A stretch of DNA of 56,549 bases from Chloroflexota bacterium (GTDB lineage Bacteria; Chloroflexota; Dehalococcoidia; Lucifugimonadales; UBA3495): contig JADFFS010000004.1 in assembly GCA_022568195.1 (NCBI GenBank), positions 1-56,549 of the forward strand, written 5' to 3'. Shown piece after piece: positions 18,683 through 26,882 of this stretch. The translations under genes and the position numbers were made by a program. The notes below the pieces were generated by a model that worked only from the letters and a program-made list of their open reading frames with translations, did not search any database and was not told the origin of the DNA. Each line of letters begins with the position of its first letter. Within the stretch, counting starts at the first letter, position 1.

Positions 18683-19336
18683 CTAGTTCCCGGCAGTCAC
18701 GAAGTAGGCGTTGAAGTAACGGTGAACGAGTTGGCGCAACCGGCCCCAGTGATCGTCCAGAGAGTCCCGTTCGCCGGTGGAGAGCTGGCTGTAGGTCTTG
18801 CCGAATTGAGGAAAGTACCAAACTGAGAAGGCCCAGAAACCAGGGGTATTCGTGGCATCGCCGGGCATTTCAGCGATGACGCCGGTACCGCCCCGCAACT
18901 CCCACGATGCCAACACCTTTCCCCGGCGAGCAACGGCCAGACCCTCCAGCCAGGAAGCCTCCCGGTCTGCGCCCTGGTATGGCTCCATCAACTCCAGCAG
19001 CCGGCGGACCCTCTCGGCGTCGTCGGCCGCCGGTCCGGCAAACCGGTGGGTGTAGCGGCTCTCCCAACGGTCGCCCAAGGCAGGCAAGACCAAACCCCCG
19101 TCGGAGGCGATGGCCAGCGTGGACCCAGCCAGTGAATACTGCTGAGCCTTATGACGGGCTATTGCTTGGTGGGTGTCTCCTTCTTCGCCGGGAGGGGCGT
19201 CCAGGCCCAGTTCTTCCGGGGTGGTTGGGGTCAGAGCCAGGCCCTCCACCAACCAGCGTAGCATTTGCTGTTTGGCCGGATTGCCGGTGGCCAAAAGGAT
19301 GGGGGTTTGACCTGGGGTCGAAGATAAGCCGGCCAT
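18683..19336 (-). CDS. RdgB/HAM1-like non-canonical purine NTP pyrophosphatase
   Basis: The protein starts with PILLATGNPAKQQML, the T/SxNxxK signature of the ITPase family, which hydrolyses dITP and XTP. Further matches are the acidic ASDGGLVLPALG and the substrate loop ESRYTHRFAG. The C-terminal part is longer and more divergent than in typical RdgB (217 residues against about 200) and lacks the usual SHR motif. It may therefore be a paralogue with another nucleotide preference. Confidence 0.65.
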   Translation of the reverse strand: MAGLSSTPGQTPILLATGNPAKQQMLRWLVEGLALTPTTPEELGLDAPPGEEGDTHQAIARHKAQQYSLAGSTLAIASDGGLVLPALGDRWESRYTHRFAGPAADDAERVRRLLELMEPYQGADREASWLEGLAVARRGKVLASWELRGGTGVIAEMPGDATNTPGFWAFSVWYFPQFGKTYSQLSTGERDSLDDHWGRLRQLVHRYFNAYFVTAGN

Positions 19337-19357
19337 AGGTTTAATGGAAAAACGGAA

Positions 19358-20032
19358 TCACAGGATACGGGCTACGGCCCGGGTGGCAGCGCCGTCGCCG
19401 CCTTTGAGCTTCAGGGGCAGGGCCCACAGCTCGAATTTGTGCCCAACCAACTGGTCCAGGTTTATCAGGTTTTCAATCAGAGGAATATTTTGTCCCAGTA
19501 GCAGCCTGTGCACGGGAAAATCTTTCATGGTGGACTGGGGAGTCGGCGGATGCTTGTCGATGGGAAAGTCGACGGCCACCGCGTTCACCTGGTTCTGCGC
19601 CAGATAATCTGCGCCTTCGGTGCTCAGGTAGGGACCATCGGAGTAGAACCGGACGTTGCCCGACTCCTGTTGGGCCCAGCCGGTAAACAGCACCGCGATT
19701 TGGTCCTTCAAATCCTGCGGCGTGGCTCCTGCTTCTTGTAGGTCGGAAACGGAGATGGGGGTCTTGCCCTGGAAAAGCTCGCGCAAGTCCAGCAGCAAAG
19801 CAGGCCCCATGTACTTCTCCAAGGGCATGTTCTCCACGGTGGTGCCATCGGCGTGAAAGTGGAAAGGAGCATCCACGTGGGTGCCCAGGTGGGTGGCCAA
19901 GGTCAGCTTGGTGTTGGAGCGGGTGTGACTTTCATGGGTTTGCAGTGGCTCCATGGTCACGCCGATCAATCCCGGCACCGCAGTCACCCGGTCGCTGCCC
20001 AGAGTCAAGGTCAGGTCAATCAGTCGGGGCAT
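19358..20032 (-). CDS. cyclase-family metal-dependent hydrolase (kynurenine formamidase-like)
   Basis: The metal-binding motif HLGTHVDAPFHF (residues 48-59) is diagnostic for the cyclase/KynB family. It is followed by YLAQNQVNAVAVDFPI and a C-terminal histidine region, HRLLLGQNIPLIENL. These enzymes hydrolyse amide or lactone bonds. The exact substrate is not clear; no tryptophan-catabolic genes are nearby. It is 21 bases upstream of the ITPase-like gene on the same strand. Confidence 0.8.
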   Translation of the reverse strand: MPRLIDLTLTLGSDRVTAVPGLIGVTMEPLQTHESHTRSNTKLTLATHLGTHVDAPFHFHADGTTVENMPLEKYMGPALLLDLRELFQGKTPISVSDLQEAGATPQDLKDQIAVLFTGWAQQESGNVRFYSDGPYLSTEGADYLAQNQVNAVAVDFPIDKHPPTPQSTMKDFPVHRLLLGQNIPLIENLINLDQLVGHKFELWALPLKLKGGDGAATRAVARIL

Positions 20033-20044
20033 GGGAAACTCCCT

Positions 20045-20494
20045 TTATCCTTCGAGCTCGACGAACCTCGCGGGAGTGACGATCTTAAGCCCATAGGTGG
20101 GTTCGGTTTGTGCTGAGAGATTCAGCCACCTTCTACGGTCGGTTACCAGGTATTCCGCATCACCTGCTATCGCATCGAGAACAAAGGCCCGGTGTTCACG
20201 AGGTAGGCCGGCCAGCGAAACCGGCAATCTAGGAAGCATGGTTTCATCGGTGTAGATTGCTCGGCCTCTTCGGAGATGGTTGTTTAGAGTTGGCTGCAAT
20301 TGTATGGCAAACAACGCTCCGGCGTCGGCCTGGTACTCCGAGATGATGCCTTCAGTTACGAGAATCTTGAATCGCCGCGCTCGAAAAGCGACCCGAAACG
20401 CCGCTAACTCATCGCGAAAAATCTCTTCGTCATTTACCAATAGCGCCCTCGTTATGAGGGCATTAAAGACCACTAGGCGATGGGCGACAGGCAA
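20045..20494 (-). CDS. PIN-like domain protein with altered active site
   Basis: The 149-residue protein has the general form of a PIN ribonuclease toxin: a hydrophobic first strand, a middle KILVTEGIISEYQ strand-helix, and a late HRAFVLDAIAGDAEYLVTDRR. The first catalytic Asp is replaced (LVVFNALI rather than VVxDTN), so activity may be lost or changed. The start appears to be TTG at 20494, a few bases after the end of the reading frame that extends the upstream AAA ATPase. No classic antitoxin gene precedes it; the ATPase is its neighbour. Confidence 0.5.
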   Translation of the reverse strand: MPVAHRLVVFNALITRALLVNDEEIFRDELAAFRVAFRARRFKILVTEGIISEYQADAGALFAIQLQPTLNNHLRRGRAIYTDETMLPRLPVSLAGLPREHRAFVLDAIAGDAEYLVTDRRRWLNLSAQTEPTYGLKIVTPARFVELEG

Positions 20495-20578
20495 CCCTCA
20501 TTTCCTAGGTAGGGTTTTAGCCCATTCTCGAAGTAATTGCCGCTCTACCTTGCTGTAAGAGGGTACCCAATTCTTTAT

Positions 20579-21544
20579 CTAGCCGCTCTTGTTTAGCGGC
20601 AGCTGTTTGGCCTTCGTGCCCCCCTTGCCCTTTTCGACGTGATATACGGCGATGTCCTCGCGAGATAGCCAGTCTTTGCTGACCACGTAGCCCAATGCCT
20701 GCAACAGAATATGGCTGTGGGTGGTCGCGAGAATCTGTTTATCATCCTGCGTGACGGCCTCGGCAAACATCTCCAGCACATCGATCTGCGCCTTGGGGTG
20801 AAGGCTTATCTCCGGCTCCTCGATCATCAGCAGGCTGCCTTTGGGCGCCCAGAACAGCTGGGTGATTACGGTGAGTATCCGCCTTGTCCCTGCGCTGGCA
20901 AGGGCTAAGTCGAGGGCAACTTGCAGTTGGTTGTCTCGGTACTCTGAACCTGTTTCAGCGCCGCCCCGGAATCCGGCGTTTAGGTCATTGATGCCGAAGC
21001 GCTGTCCCCAGGCCGCGATCCTTCCCTCTATGTGTCTGTGTTGGAGCTGCCCGAATATCAACGCCAAAAGTAGCAGGAGATTTTCCCCATGGACACCTAC
21101 CCAGTCTGCATTCCCTCTGGCGTCGCCCGAATAAGGAACATTACCGCGCACAGACGAGATCAGAGATGCGGTGCCTAACTCTCCTCTCCACGCGTTTACT
21201 GAGGCCGTTGCGTCTAGGGGTTGCGTCAGAGATTTATCCGAATGCGGGCCTCCGGTTTCACCGAATCCAGTTCGAAACCCTCTCTCTGACTCGCTTGCGG
21301 TTTTAGCGAGATAGATGTCTATGTGGCCATCTGGTCCCTTCAGGTTGTGCAGTATGGATGTCCAAGAAGGAAATGAAACCAATCTCCCGGTAATGCCGTG
21401 TTGAATCGCAACCGAGATTCCTTCCAGAATACTGGACTTGCCGCCGCCGTTGGGGCCGACGAGCAGGGTAAGAGGTTTTAGCTCCAGGTCTACGCCTGGC
21501 TCGCCGATGCTCTTGAAGTTTTTGATCGCTACTCTGCTAATCAT
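20579..21544 (-). CDS. OLD/ABC-type AAA ATPase with in-frame TAG before its C-terminal tail
   Basis: SMC/ABC-like ATPase with an N-terminal Walker A GPNGGGKSS (30-38), Walker B LLMIEEPEISLHPKAQ and H-loop ATTHSHILLQAL. Such ATPases occur in repair, overcoming-lysogenization-like and defence modules. The frame stops at TAG (20579-20581) after LPLNKSG, but continues open for 26 more codons to a TGA at 20498. The translated tail starts IKNWVPSYSKVERQLLREWA, which fits the expected C-terminal end of this ATPase family. The TAG is either a recent nonsense mutation, a readthrough site or a sequence error. A PIN-like gene follows immediately. Confidence 0.75.
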   Translation of the reverse strand: MISRVAIKNFKSIGEPGVDLELKPLTLLVGPNGGGKSSILEGISVAIQHGITGRLVSFPSWTSILHNLKGPDGHIDIYLAKTASESERGFRTGFGETGGPHSDKSLTQPLDATASVNAWRGELGTASLISSVRGNVPYSGDARGNADWVGVHGENLLLLLALIFGQLQHRHIEGRIAAWGQRFGINDLNAGFRGGAETGSEYRDNQLQVALDLALASAGTRRILTVITQLFWAPKGSLLMIEEPEISLHPKAQIDVLEMFAEAVTQDDKQILATTHSHILLQALGYVVSKDWLSREDIAVYHVEKGKGGTKAKQLPLNKSG

Positions 21545-21657
21545 GTGACGCCGCCTGGTATGCTGAGAAAAAGGCTGGTCTCACGGACGTGATCCAGCCT
21601 CATCATATCATAGCTTTTTACGAGGAAAGTTTGGAGTCCCGGGTGGAAAAACACCCC

Positions 21658-23052
21658 TCAGCCGTTGCCGGCGGCGGGCCCGAGGAGGCTTGTTCCTGCG
21701 CCGCCGGTGGCAACATCGGGATGGGACCGGGCTTCCGGCGGCAGGGACTGCTCCCAATCGGGAATCAGTACCTTAGAGGTGGGTTCCAACAACAGGATCA
21801 CTACCACACCGCCCAGACTGAAGGCGATGGACAGCATCAGAATTATGGTGTAGGAGCCGGTGACGTAGATAACCAAGCCCGCCAGAGCGGTTGTGATGGC
21901 GTGGCCCATCAAGGCGCCGGTCATTTGCCAACCGTAGCAGGTACCCATGGGCCCGTTGCCGAAGTACTGGCGGTTGATCACCAGATAGCCGGTCCACTCT
22001 CCTCCAAATCCCAGGCCAAATAGGGCGGCGAACAGGTAAAAGGCCCACAGGTCCTGGGCCCAAAATAAGATCAGTACCGTCATGCCCTGCACGAACAAGC
22101 AGGTCGCCATTATCTTTTTGGAGCCGTAGCGCTCGGCCAGCACCGGAGTAAAAAGGCGGCTGAGGATGCTCGCTAGAGAGAGTACGCTCAGTATCAGCGC
22201 TGCCGACGTAAGGCTGATTCCCTGTTCCACGGCAAAGGGAATCGAGAAGATGAGCACGATGCCGTGGCCTGCGCACCCCAGGCCATGAATCGCGGGTAGG
22301 TTCCAGAAGGCCCTGGTGCGGCGTATATGCTGGTTGAACACCTTGAGCCGCAATGCCTCCATCGGCTTGCTGAGCACCAGCGGAGGGGGGTCGTTGGCGG
22401 TGGCGCCGTAGGGCAGAATGCCCAGGTCAGCCGGGCGGTTTCGGAGAAACGTGGTCAGCAACAGGATAGTGCCACCGCCAACGACGGCCAAGCTCCAGAA
22501 AGTGACCTGCCAGCCCACGCGCTCCAGCATAAAGCCGAACAGTGGAGCCAGGATAGCGGTCCCGATTCCTCCGGCAGCCCAGAGGATCCCAGTCCCAAGC
22601 CCCAGACGCCGCCGGAACCAGCCGCTGATCGACGCCATGAGGGGCACCATGGAAATGGATTGAGTCAGGGCGAGCATAAAGCCGAATACCAGGAAAAACT
22701 GCCACAGTTGGCTGATGAAGCCCAGCAGGGTCATGCTGGTGGCGAAGAGAATTCCGCCGGCCAGCATCATGCGGCGCGCCCCGTACCTATCTCCCAGCCA
22801 TCCGGCTATTGGGGCACACACGGCGCCGACCAGGTAGTAGGTGGCTAGCGCGGCGCCTATAGTACCGATGCTCCAGCCAAACGGACCCTCGGGATCGGTC
22901 AACGGGGGAATCATGATGCCGGCGGCCATGCTGACGGAGCTACCGAAGATCTGTACCGTGGCCAGGATGCCCACGATTACCCAACTGTAATGCAGTCCGC
23001 CGGGTAGACGGGTTGGACTGAGGAAGGATTTCCGTTCGGAAATAATGGACAC
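21658..23052 (-). CDS. MFS transporter
   Basis: Major facilitator with about twelve hydrophobic spans. The loop 2-3 signature GWLGDRYGARRMMLAGG is present, and a matching half (RLFTPVLAERYGSKKIMA) appears in the second six spans. The GTG at 23052 is preferred (AAGGA 9 bases upstream, protein VSIISERKS), giving 464 residues; the frame is open to 23115. It resembles monocarboxylate/oxalate-formate-type carriers. It closes a minus-strand sulfur-related cluster and is clearly related to the second MFS gene at 26.9 kb, including similar PDWExSLPPEAR tails. Confidence 0.85.
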   Translation of the reverse strand: MSIISERKSFLSPTRLPGGLHYSWVIVGILATVQIFGSSVSMAAGIMIPPLTDPEGPFGWSIGTIGAALATYYLVGAVCAPIAGWLGDRYGARRMMLAGGILFATSMTLLGFISQLWQFFLVFGFMLALTQSISMVPLMASISGWFRRRLGLGTGILWAAGGIGTAILAPLFGFMLERVGWQVTFWSLAVVGGGTILLLTTFLRNRPADLGILPYGATANDPPPLVLSKPMEALRLKVFNQHIRRTRAFWNLPAIHGLGCAGHGIVLIFSIPFAVEQGISLTSAALILSVLSLASILSRLFTPVLAERYGSKKIMATCLFVQGMTVLILFWAQDLWAFYLFAALFGLGFGGEWTGYLVINRQYFGNGPMGTCYGWQMTGALMGHAITTALAGLVIYVTGSYTIILMLSIAFSLGGVVVILLLEPTSKVLIPDWEQSLPPEARSHPDVATGGAGTSLLGPAAGNG

Positions 23053-23100
23053 GAGGCTAATCCTTGAATAATTCAGGCGGAGTGACCAGCTAATGACAAT

Positions 23101-23151
23101 CGAACAGCCGCTCATTCTGAGGAGCGAGCGACAAGAATGAGCGGCTGTTCG
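23101..23151. repeat. 18-bp perfect inverted repeat
   Basis: Arms 23101-23118 and 23134-23151 are perfect reverse complements, with a 15-base loop. The inner part, CATTCTGAG through AAGAATG, resembles the palindromic element at 29190-29259. It lies just upstream of the MFS gene and just after the small membrane protein gene, so it may also act as a terminator or RNA hairpin. Confidence 0.8.
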
Positions 23152-23187
23152 GTAATGAGCCCGCCAGTTTATATGTTGGCGAAGGTG

Positions 23188-23466
23188 CTAGTGCAAGGGA
23201 CAGGCCGTTAATAATGTCTTTCCCCACCATGTATCCGCCAGAGTTTGGTCCGCCGAATGCTGGCCCAGACTGCCCGTTGCGGCCGCATAGTAACCGTCGG
23301 AGGTGGGCGCCGAGAGCTCGGCCCCTGCGATTGGGAAGCCGAAGGAAAAGACCCTGTCCCGTTCTTCCACGTCGGCGGACACGGCCCAAGCTCCGAAGAA
23401 AATGAACACAGCAACGGTCATGGCCGCTACCGCCAGAAAGGGAACGGGTACGGGCAAGCTCTTCAA
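23188..23466 (-). CDS. small membrane-anchored protein of unknown function
   Basis: 92 residues: one N-terminal hydrophobic span (PFLAVAAMTVAVFIFFGAWA) that could be a signal anchor, then a soluble tail ending in ACPLH. No domain recognised. The start is probably TTG at 23466. It lies between the sulfite-oxidase-like gene and an MFS gene on the same strand, so it may be a membrane partner or electron-transfer accessory, but no heme motif is present. Confidence 0.4.
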   Translation of the reverse strand: MKSLPVPVPFLAVAAMTVAVFIFFGAWAVSADVEERDRVFSFGFPIAGAELSAPTSDGYYAAATGSLGQHSADQTLADTWWGKTLLTACPLH

Positions 23467-23536
23467 GGAATCACACTCCGGCCATCAATTGTTTCCATGT
23501 CTTATGGCCCCAAGCCACAAGGCCATCCTACCACAA

Positions 23537-24643
23537 TTAGACTACTTCAACCTCGTAGGGGAATACCATGTTGTTGCCGTAGCCCCGGCCATCCCACTTG
23601 TTGGGGAACTCCATGGGCTGGATCTCGCCCTTGTCGTTGGTGGCCCGAGACATCAAGGTGTATCGGCCGGGTCCGGGTGGTTGCCAGTGGTGCTCCCACC
23701 GGTACCAGGAATAGCCGCTGCGTGGCCGGATGGTGTCCACGGGCTGCCAGTTGGCGCCGCCGTCGGTGCTGATCTCGATTTTCACTACATCATCTTCACC
23801 GGACCAGGCTGCCCCAGCCAGAGTGTAGCCGCCGGCGGGCACCACCTCCCCCGGCACTGGTGTGGTGATGATGGACTTTACCTTCATTTTGGTCAGGTAG
23901 GTGTAGTAGCTGTCGGCGTCGGGACCGTTGACGGTCATGTACCGTTCCGTCTGGTAAAAGCCCTTGAATTCGTGGTCCAAAACGTGGATGCCCACCAGCC
24001 ACTTGATGGAAGTCATTCCATACCAGCCTGGTACCAGCAGGCGCAGAGGAAAGCCGTGGGGTGGCGGCAGGGGCTCGCCGTTCATTTCGAAGGCCAGCAA
24101 CGTGTCGGGATTGGTGGCCTTGGTCAAAGGCAGGCTGCGCTCGTAGGTAACCTCCGGCGGGTCGCCTACGGTTTCGTCGGGGCCGTGGTCGGCCCCCTCG
24201 AACATCACCTCGACCGCCGACGGCTTTATTCCCGCCGATGTCAGAAGGTCGGCCAGGGAAATTCCAGCCCACTCGGCGTTGCCCATGATCCCGTGGCCCT
24301 TGATTTGCTCCATCACCGAGCTGGTGCGTGTGGACCGGGCCCAGTAGTCCGGCACCGGGCTGTTGCCGCAGCATTCGAAGGTCACCTGGAACCGTTTCCG
24401 GGGCAACTTGAGTATGTCCTGGTAGCTGAGGGTCAAGGGACGCTCTACTTCACCATCCACCACCAACCGGTAGGTGTCTATATCTATTTCAGGGACTTCG
24501 GTCCAATGGTTGCGGATGTAAAAAAGCTCGTTGGGCACTATATCTTGTTGCAAGGCTGCGGGAGGGGCCGCAAAGGTTCGGAAACCCGCATTGGTGGGGA
24601 TTATCTGCGGCTTGACCTCGGCTCTGGTTTGCTGGATGGCCAT
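23537..24643 (-). CDS. sulfite oxidase-like molybdopterin oxidoreductase
   Basis: The molybdopterin domain contains FECCGNS; the second cysteine (C92) fits the molybdenum ligand of the sulfite oxidase family. Other matches are GHGIMGNAEWAGISLADLL, HGFPLRLLVPGWYGM and SIKWLVGIHVLD. The C-terminal immunoglobulin-like dimerisation domain contains IEISTDGGANWQPV and YSWYRWEHHW. No Tat or Sec signal is seen, so it should be cytoplasmic. The ribosome site AGGAGG lies 6 bases before the ATG. Its neighbours (thiol dioxygenase, rhodanese, cupin) support sulfite as substrate, which remains inference. Confidence 0.88.
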   Translation of the reverse strand: MAIQQTRAEVKPQIIPTNAGFRTFAAPPAALQQDIVPNELFYIRNHWTEVPEIDIDTYRLVVDGEVERPLTLSYQDILKLPRKRFQVTFECCGNSPVPDYWARSTRTSSVMEQIKGHGIMGNAEWAGISLADLLTSAGIKPSAVEVMFEGADHGPDETVGDPPEVTYERSLPLTKATNPDTLLAFEMNGEPLPPPHGFPLRLLVPGWYGMTSIKWLVGIHVLDHEFKGFYQTERYMTVNGPDADSYYTYLTKMKVKSIITTPVPGEVVPAGGYTLAGAAWSGEDDVVKIEISTDGGANWQPVDTIRPRSGYSWYRWEHHWQPPGPGRYTLMSRATNDKGEIQPMEFPNKWDGRGYGNNMVFPYEVEVV

Positions 24644-24671
24644 GATAGCCTCCTGATAGAATTCTGGCGCT

Positions 24672-25022
24672 CTATTCCAGGTAGTCGGTTTCCAGCTCGC
24701 TGGCCGGGTAAGTGACCAACATGCGGACCGGAATCCAGAGCTTGTTGATTAATTTGTGGGGCACACCGGGAGGAGCGAGCAGAGTGGTGCCAGCCCGGAC
24801 CGTGGTTACTTCATCGTCAATAACTATCTGGACGGCGCCGGCGGTCACCATGATGGCAATGTCGGTGGGATGGGTGTGTAGTCGTCCCTCCCATCCTGGC
24901 TGCAACTCAACCTCGTTGATGGTCAGGGAGGCTGCTCCCTGCTCCCTGGAAACAAAGGTGCGCTGCCGCCGGTAGTCAACCGCAGCGGGCATTGGCACCG
25001 AGTTGTGTTCGATGATGGGCAT
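24672..25022 (-). CDS. cupin-domain protein
   Basis: Single cupin of about 117 residues with the metal-binding motif GWEGRLHTHPTDIAIMV and a second motif around PPGVPHKLIN. The ATG at 25022 (MPIIEHNS) fits the GGGAG site better than the ATG two codons earlier at 25028. It lies 28 bases upstream of the sulfite-oxidase-like gene and probably shares its message. Substrate unknown; a second cupin-type thiol dioxygenase is upstream. Confidence 0.75.
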   Translation of the reverse strand: MPIIEHNSVPMPAAVDYRRQRTFVSREQGAASLTINEVELQPGWEGRLHTHPTDIAIMVTAGAVQIVIDDEVTTVRAGTTLLAPPGVPHKLINKLWIPVRMLVTYPASELETDYLE

Positions 25023-25184
25023 GCTCATCTCCCTTTAGGCCGGCCGCCCAATGCTACTCAATAGTTATGTCGTAACCCACGAAAGCGCTGAAACTTTTCC
25101 GCGACTTATTATACCTGGATTCTTGAGACTGGACTCGGCCTCCGGCGACGATAGACCGTGACATGATCCAGCATTCAGCCTTCA

Positions 25185-25203
25185 GCCCCGATTGCATCGG
25201 GGC
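25185..25203 (-). terminator. hairpin after the rhodanese gene
   Basis: Eight-base-pair perfect stem (GCCCCGAT/ATCGGGGC) with a 3-base loop, 15 bases beyond the rhodanese stop. There is no T-run, so termination is only suggested. The gap 25029-25217 also holds a TATAAT-like -10 (minus strand, 25108-25113) for the cupin gene. Confidence 0.4.
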
Positions 25204-25217
25204 CGTCGGCAATTAGC

Positions 25218-26804
25218 CTAACCTCGGAGGTCGGCGTACTTCTCCCCCAGCGCGGTCTCCCATCTCAAGTAGTTCATCATGTCCGCGTAGTTGCGGTCTG
25301 GCCCGGACAGCACCAGGTCGGTGGGAGGCCCCATCACGCCGGACAAACCTGTTTCCAGGGGCAATCCCATCTGGCGCCAGGAAGCCATTCCCCCTTTCAG
25401 GACCGCTACATCGCCGTATCCCATGCCCGTCAGGGTGGCTCCGGCCAGGGTTGCGTTGGCTTCGTCGTTGGCGGTGACCGCGATGGCAGCGGCCTTCTCA
25501 GGGGCCAGGTCCCCGATTTGAATCTCCAGCCAACCCCGGGGCGCCCATCGAGCGCCGGGCACGTGCCCCCGGGCGAAGTCCTGGCTGGTGTCCACAAAGA
25601 TGGTTACCTTGGGCGGGGCCGAATTCAATTCCTGGGCGGAAATGAACCGCACCTTCTCTCGGGCCTGGGCCAGTCCGGCGGGTTGCTCGCCGGGCATTCC
25701 CTGCTCCAAGTCCAACCCCGCGGCGGACCAGGCAGAGGTGCCTCCGTCTACCACGTAAACTTGCTCCAGCCCCAACTGGCGGTACCAGGATGCGGTAACG
25801 GTGGCCCTGGCTTTGCCGTCGCAGGAGAATACGATGGTGCTGTTGCGGACTACAGCGACTTCGTCGGACCGCTGCACCGCCTGTCCCCCGGGGAACCAGC
25901 GGAAACCGGGGATGTGCCCCTGCTGGTACTCCTCTTGGGTGCGAATGTCGACCAGGTAGATGGTCTCTGTGTCCCGCTTCTCTTGCAGCTTTTGGAGCTG
26001 GCCCACGTCCATGTAGCGGACCCCATCCTCAGCGGCCAGCCGGGCGGCGTAAGCCTCGGCGGCGGCAACACCTTCGGCGGAGGGCTCGGGCAAGCTGACC
26101 CGGTCCGCACCCGTCTCCAGCTCGTAGCCGGCCAACACCCAGCCGGAGGTGCCGTTCTTTAGCCCGTAGATGTTGGTAATCCCCATGCGCTGCAACACCC
26201 GCGTACCGATGATGCTTCGAGTACGCCCGGCGCAATTGACAATCACGGTGGTGCCTTCGTCCAGGTCCTTGGTGATGTCGGTGATTCTCAGCGCCAGCTC
26301 TCCTCCGGGAACGCTACGCCCGCCAGGGATGCAGAAGCGCTGGTACTCCTCGGGGGTGCGGGTGTCCAGGATCACCAGTTTGTCCCCTCGCTCTATTCGT
26401 GCGTGCAGTTCCGTGGCCTCCAGCTCGGGCACATGGTGCACAACCTCCATCTTTTCGCCGAAGTTTTTGCTGATGACGTTGCTGCCCCACTCGGTGGGGA
26501 AGTCCAGGGTGACCCACCGGTTGATCCCCGCGTCCAGCACTTGAACGTTGCTGTAGCCCATGCCCGTGAGAGTGGCGGCGGCTAGACCAGCGCGGCGCCC
26601 GTCGTCGTCGCAAACAACAACCTGTACCTCATTGAAGGGAACGGCCGCGGACATCTGGGACTCGAGCTGGCGGCGGGGTATCAGGCTGGAACCAGGGATG
26701 TGGGAGCTGTTGTACTCTCCCGCCTCCCGGACATCAATTAGCGCGAATTGGGAGTCTCCGTCCAGCAGGGCTTGTAGCGCTTCTGCGGAAATCTGCTCAA
26801 CCAT
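25218..26804 (-). CDS. four-domain rhodanese sulfurtransferase
   Basis: Four tandem rhodanese modules fill the 528 residues. Three have an active-site cysteine: C65 (VVCDDDGRR), C191 (VNCAGRTR) and C328 (FSCDGKAR). The fourth, around residue 446, has AVTANDEANAT instead and should be catalytically dead. CAGRTR is the typical rhodanese loop, which transfers sulfane sulfur to an acceptor such as cyanide, sulfite or a thiol. The start has GGAGG 9 bases upstream. Chains of this type may relay persulfide between modules; here the likely context is sulfane-sulfur and sulfite handling. Confidence 0.9.
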   Translation of the reverse strand: MVEQISAEALQALLDGDSQFALIDVREAGEYNSSHIPGSSLIPRRQLESQMSAAVPFNEVQVVVCDDDGRRAGLAAATLTGMGYSNVQVLDAGINRWVTLDFPTEWGSNVISKNFGEKMEVVHHVPELEATELHARIERGDKLVILDTRTPEEYQRFCIPGGRSVPGGELALRITDITKDLDEGTTVIVNCAGRTRSIIGTRVLQRMGITNIYGLKNGTSGWVLAGYELETGADRVSLPEPSAEGVAAAEAYAARLAAEDGVRYMDVGQLQKLQEKRDTETIYLVDIRTQEEYQQGHIPGFRWFPGGQAVQRSDEVAVVRNSTIVFSCDGKARATVTASWYRQLGLEQVYVVDGGTSAWSAAGLDLEQGMPGEQPAGLAQAREKVRFISAQELNSAPPKVTIFVDTSQDFARGHVPGARWAPRGWLEIQIGDLAPEKAAAIAVTANDEANATLAGATLTGMGYGDVAVLKGGMASWRQMGLPLETGLSGVMGPPTDLVLSGPDRNYADMMNYLRWETALGEKYADLRG

Positions 26805-26882
26805 GGCCGTTCACCTCCACTTGCGGGTAAGGATATGGAAACACAGTCCGGTTAAGGATTGGGCTGCATTGATAACAGCCAG

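Noticed and set aside
23303-24715. Long plus-strand frame (470 codons) opposite the sulfite-oxidase gene
   Set aside because: It runs antisense to a clear enzyme gene and its translation has no recognisable domain; GC-rich third positions create such shadows.
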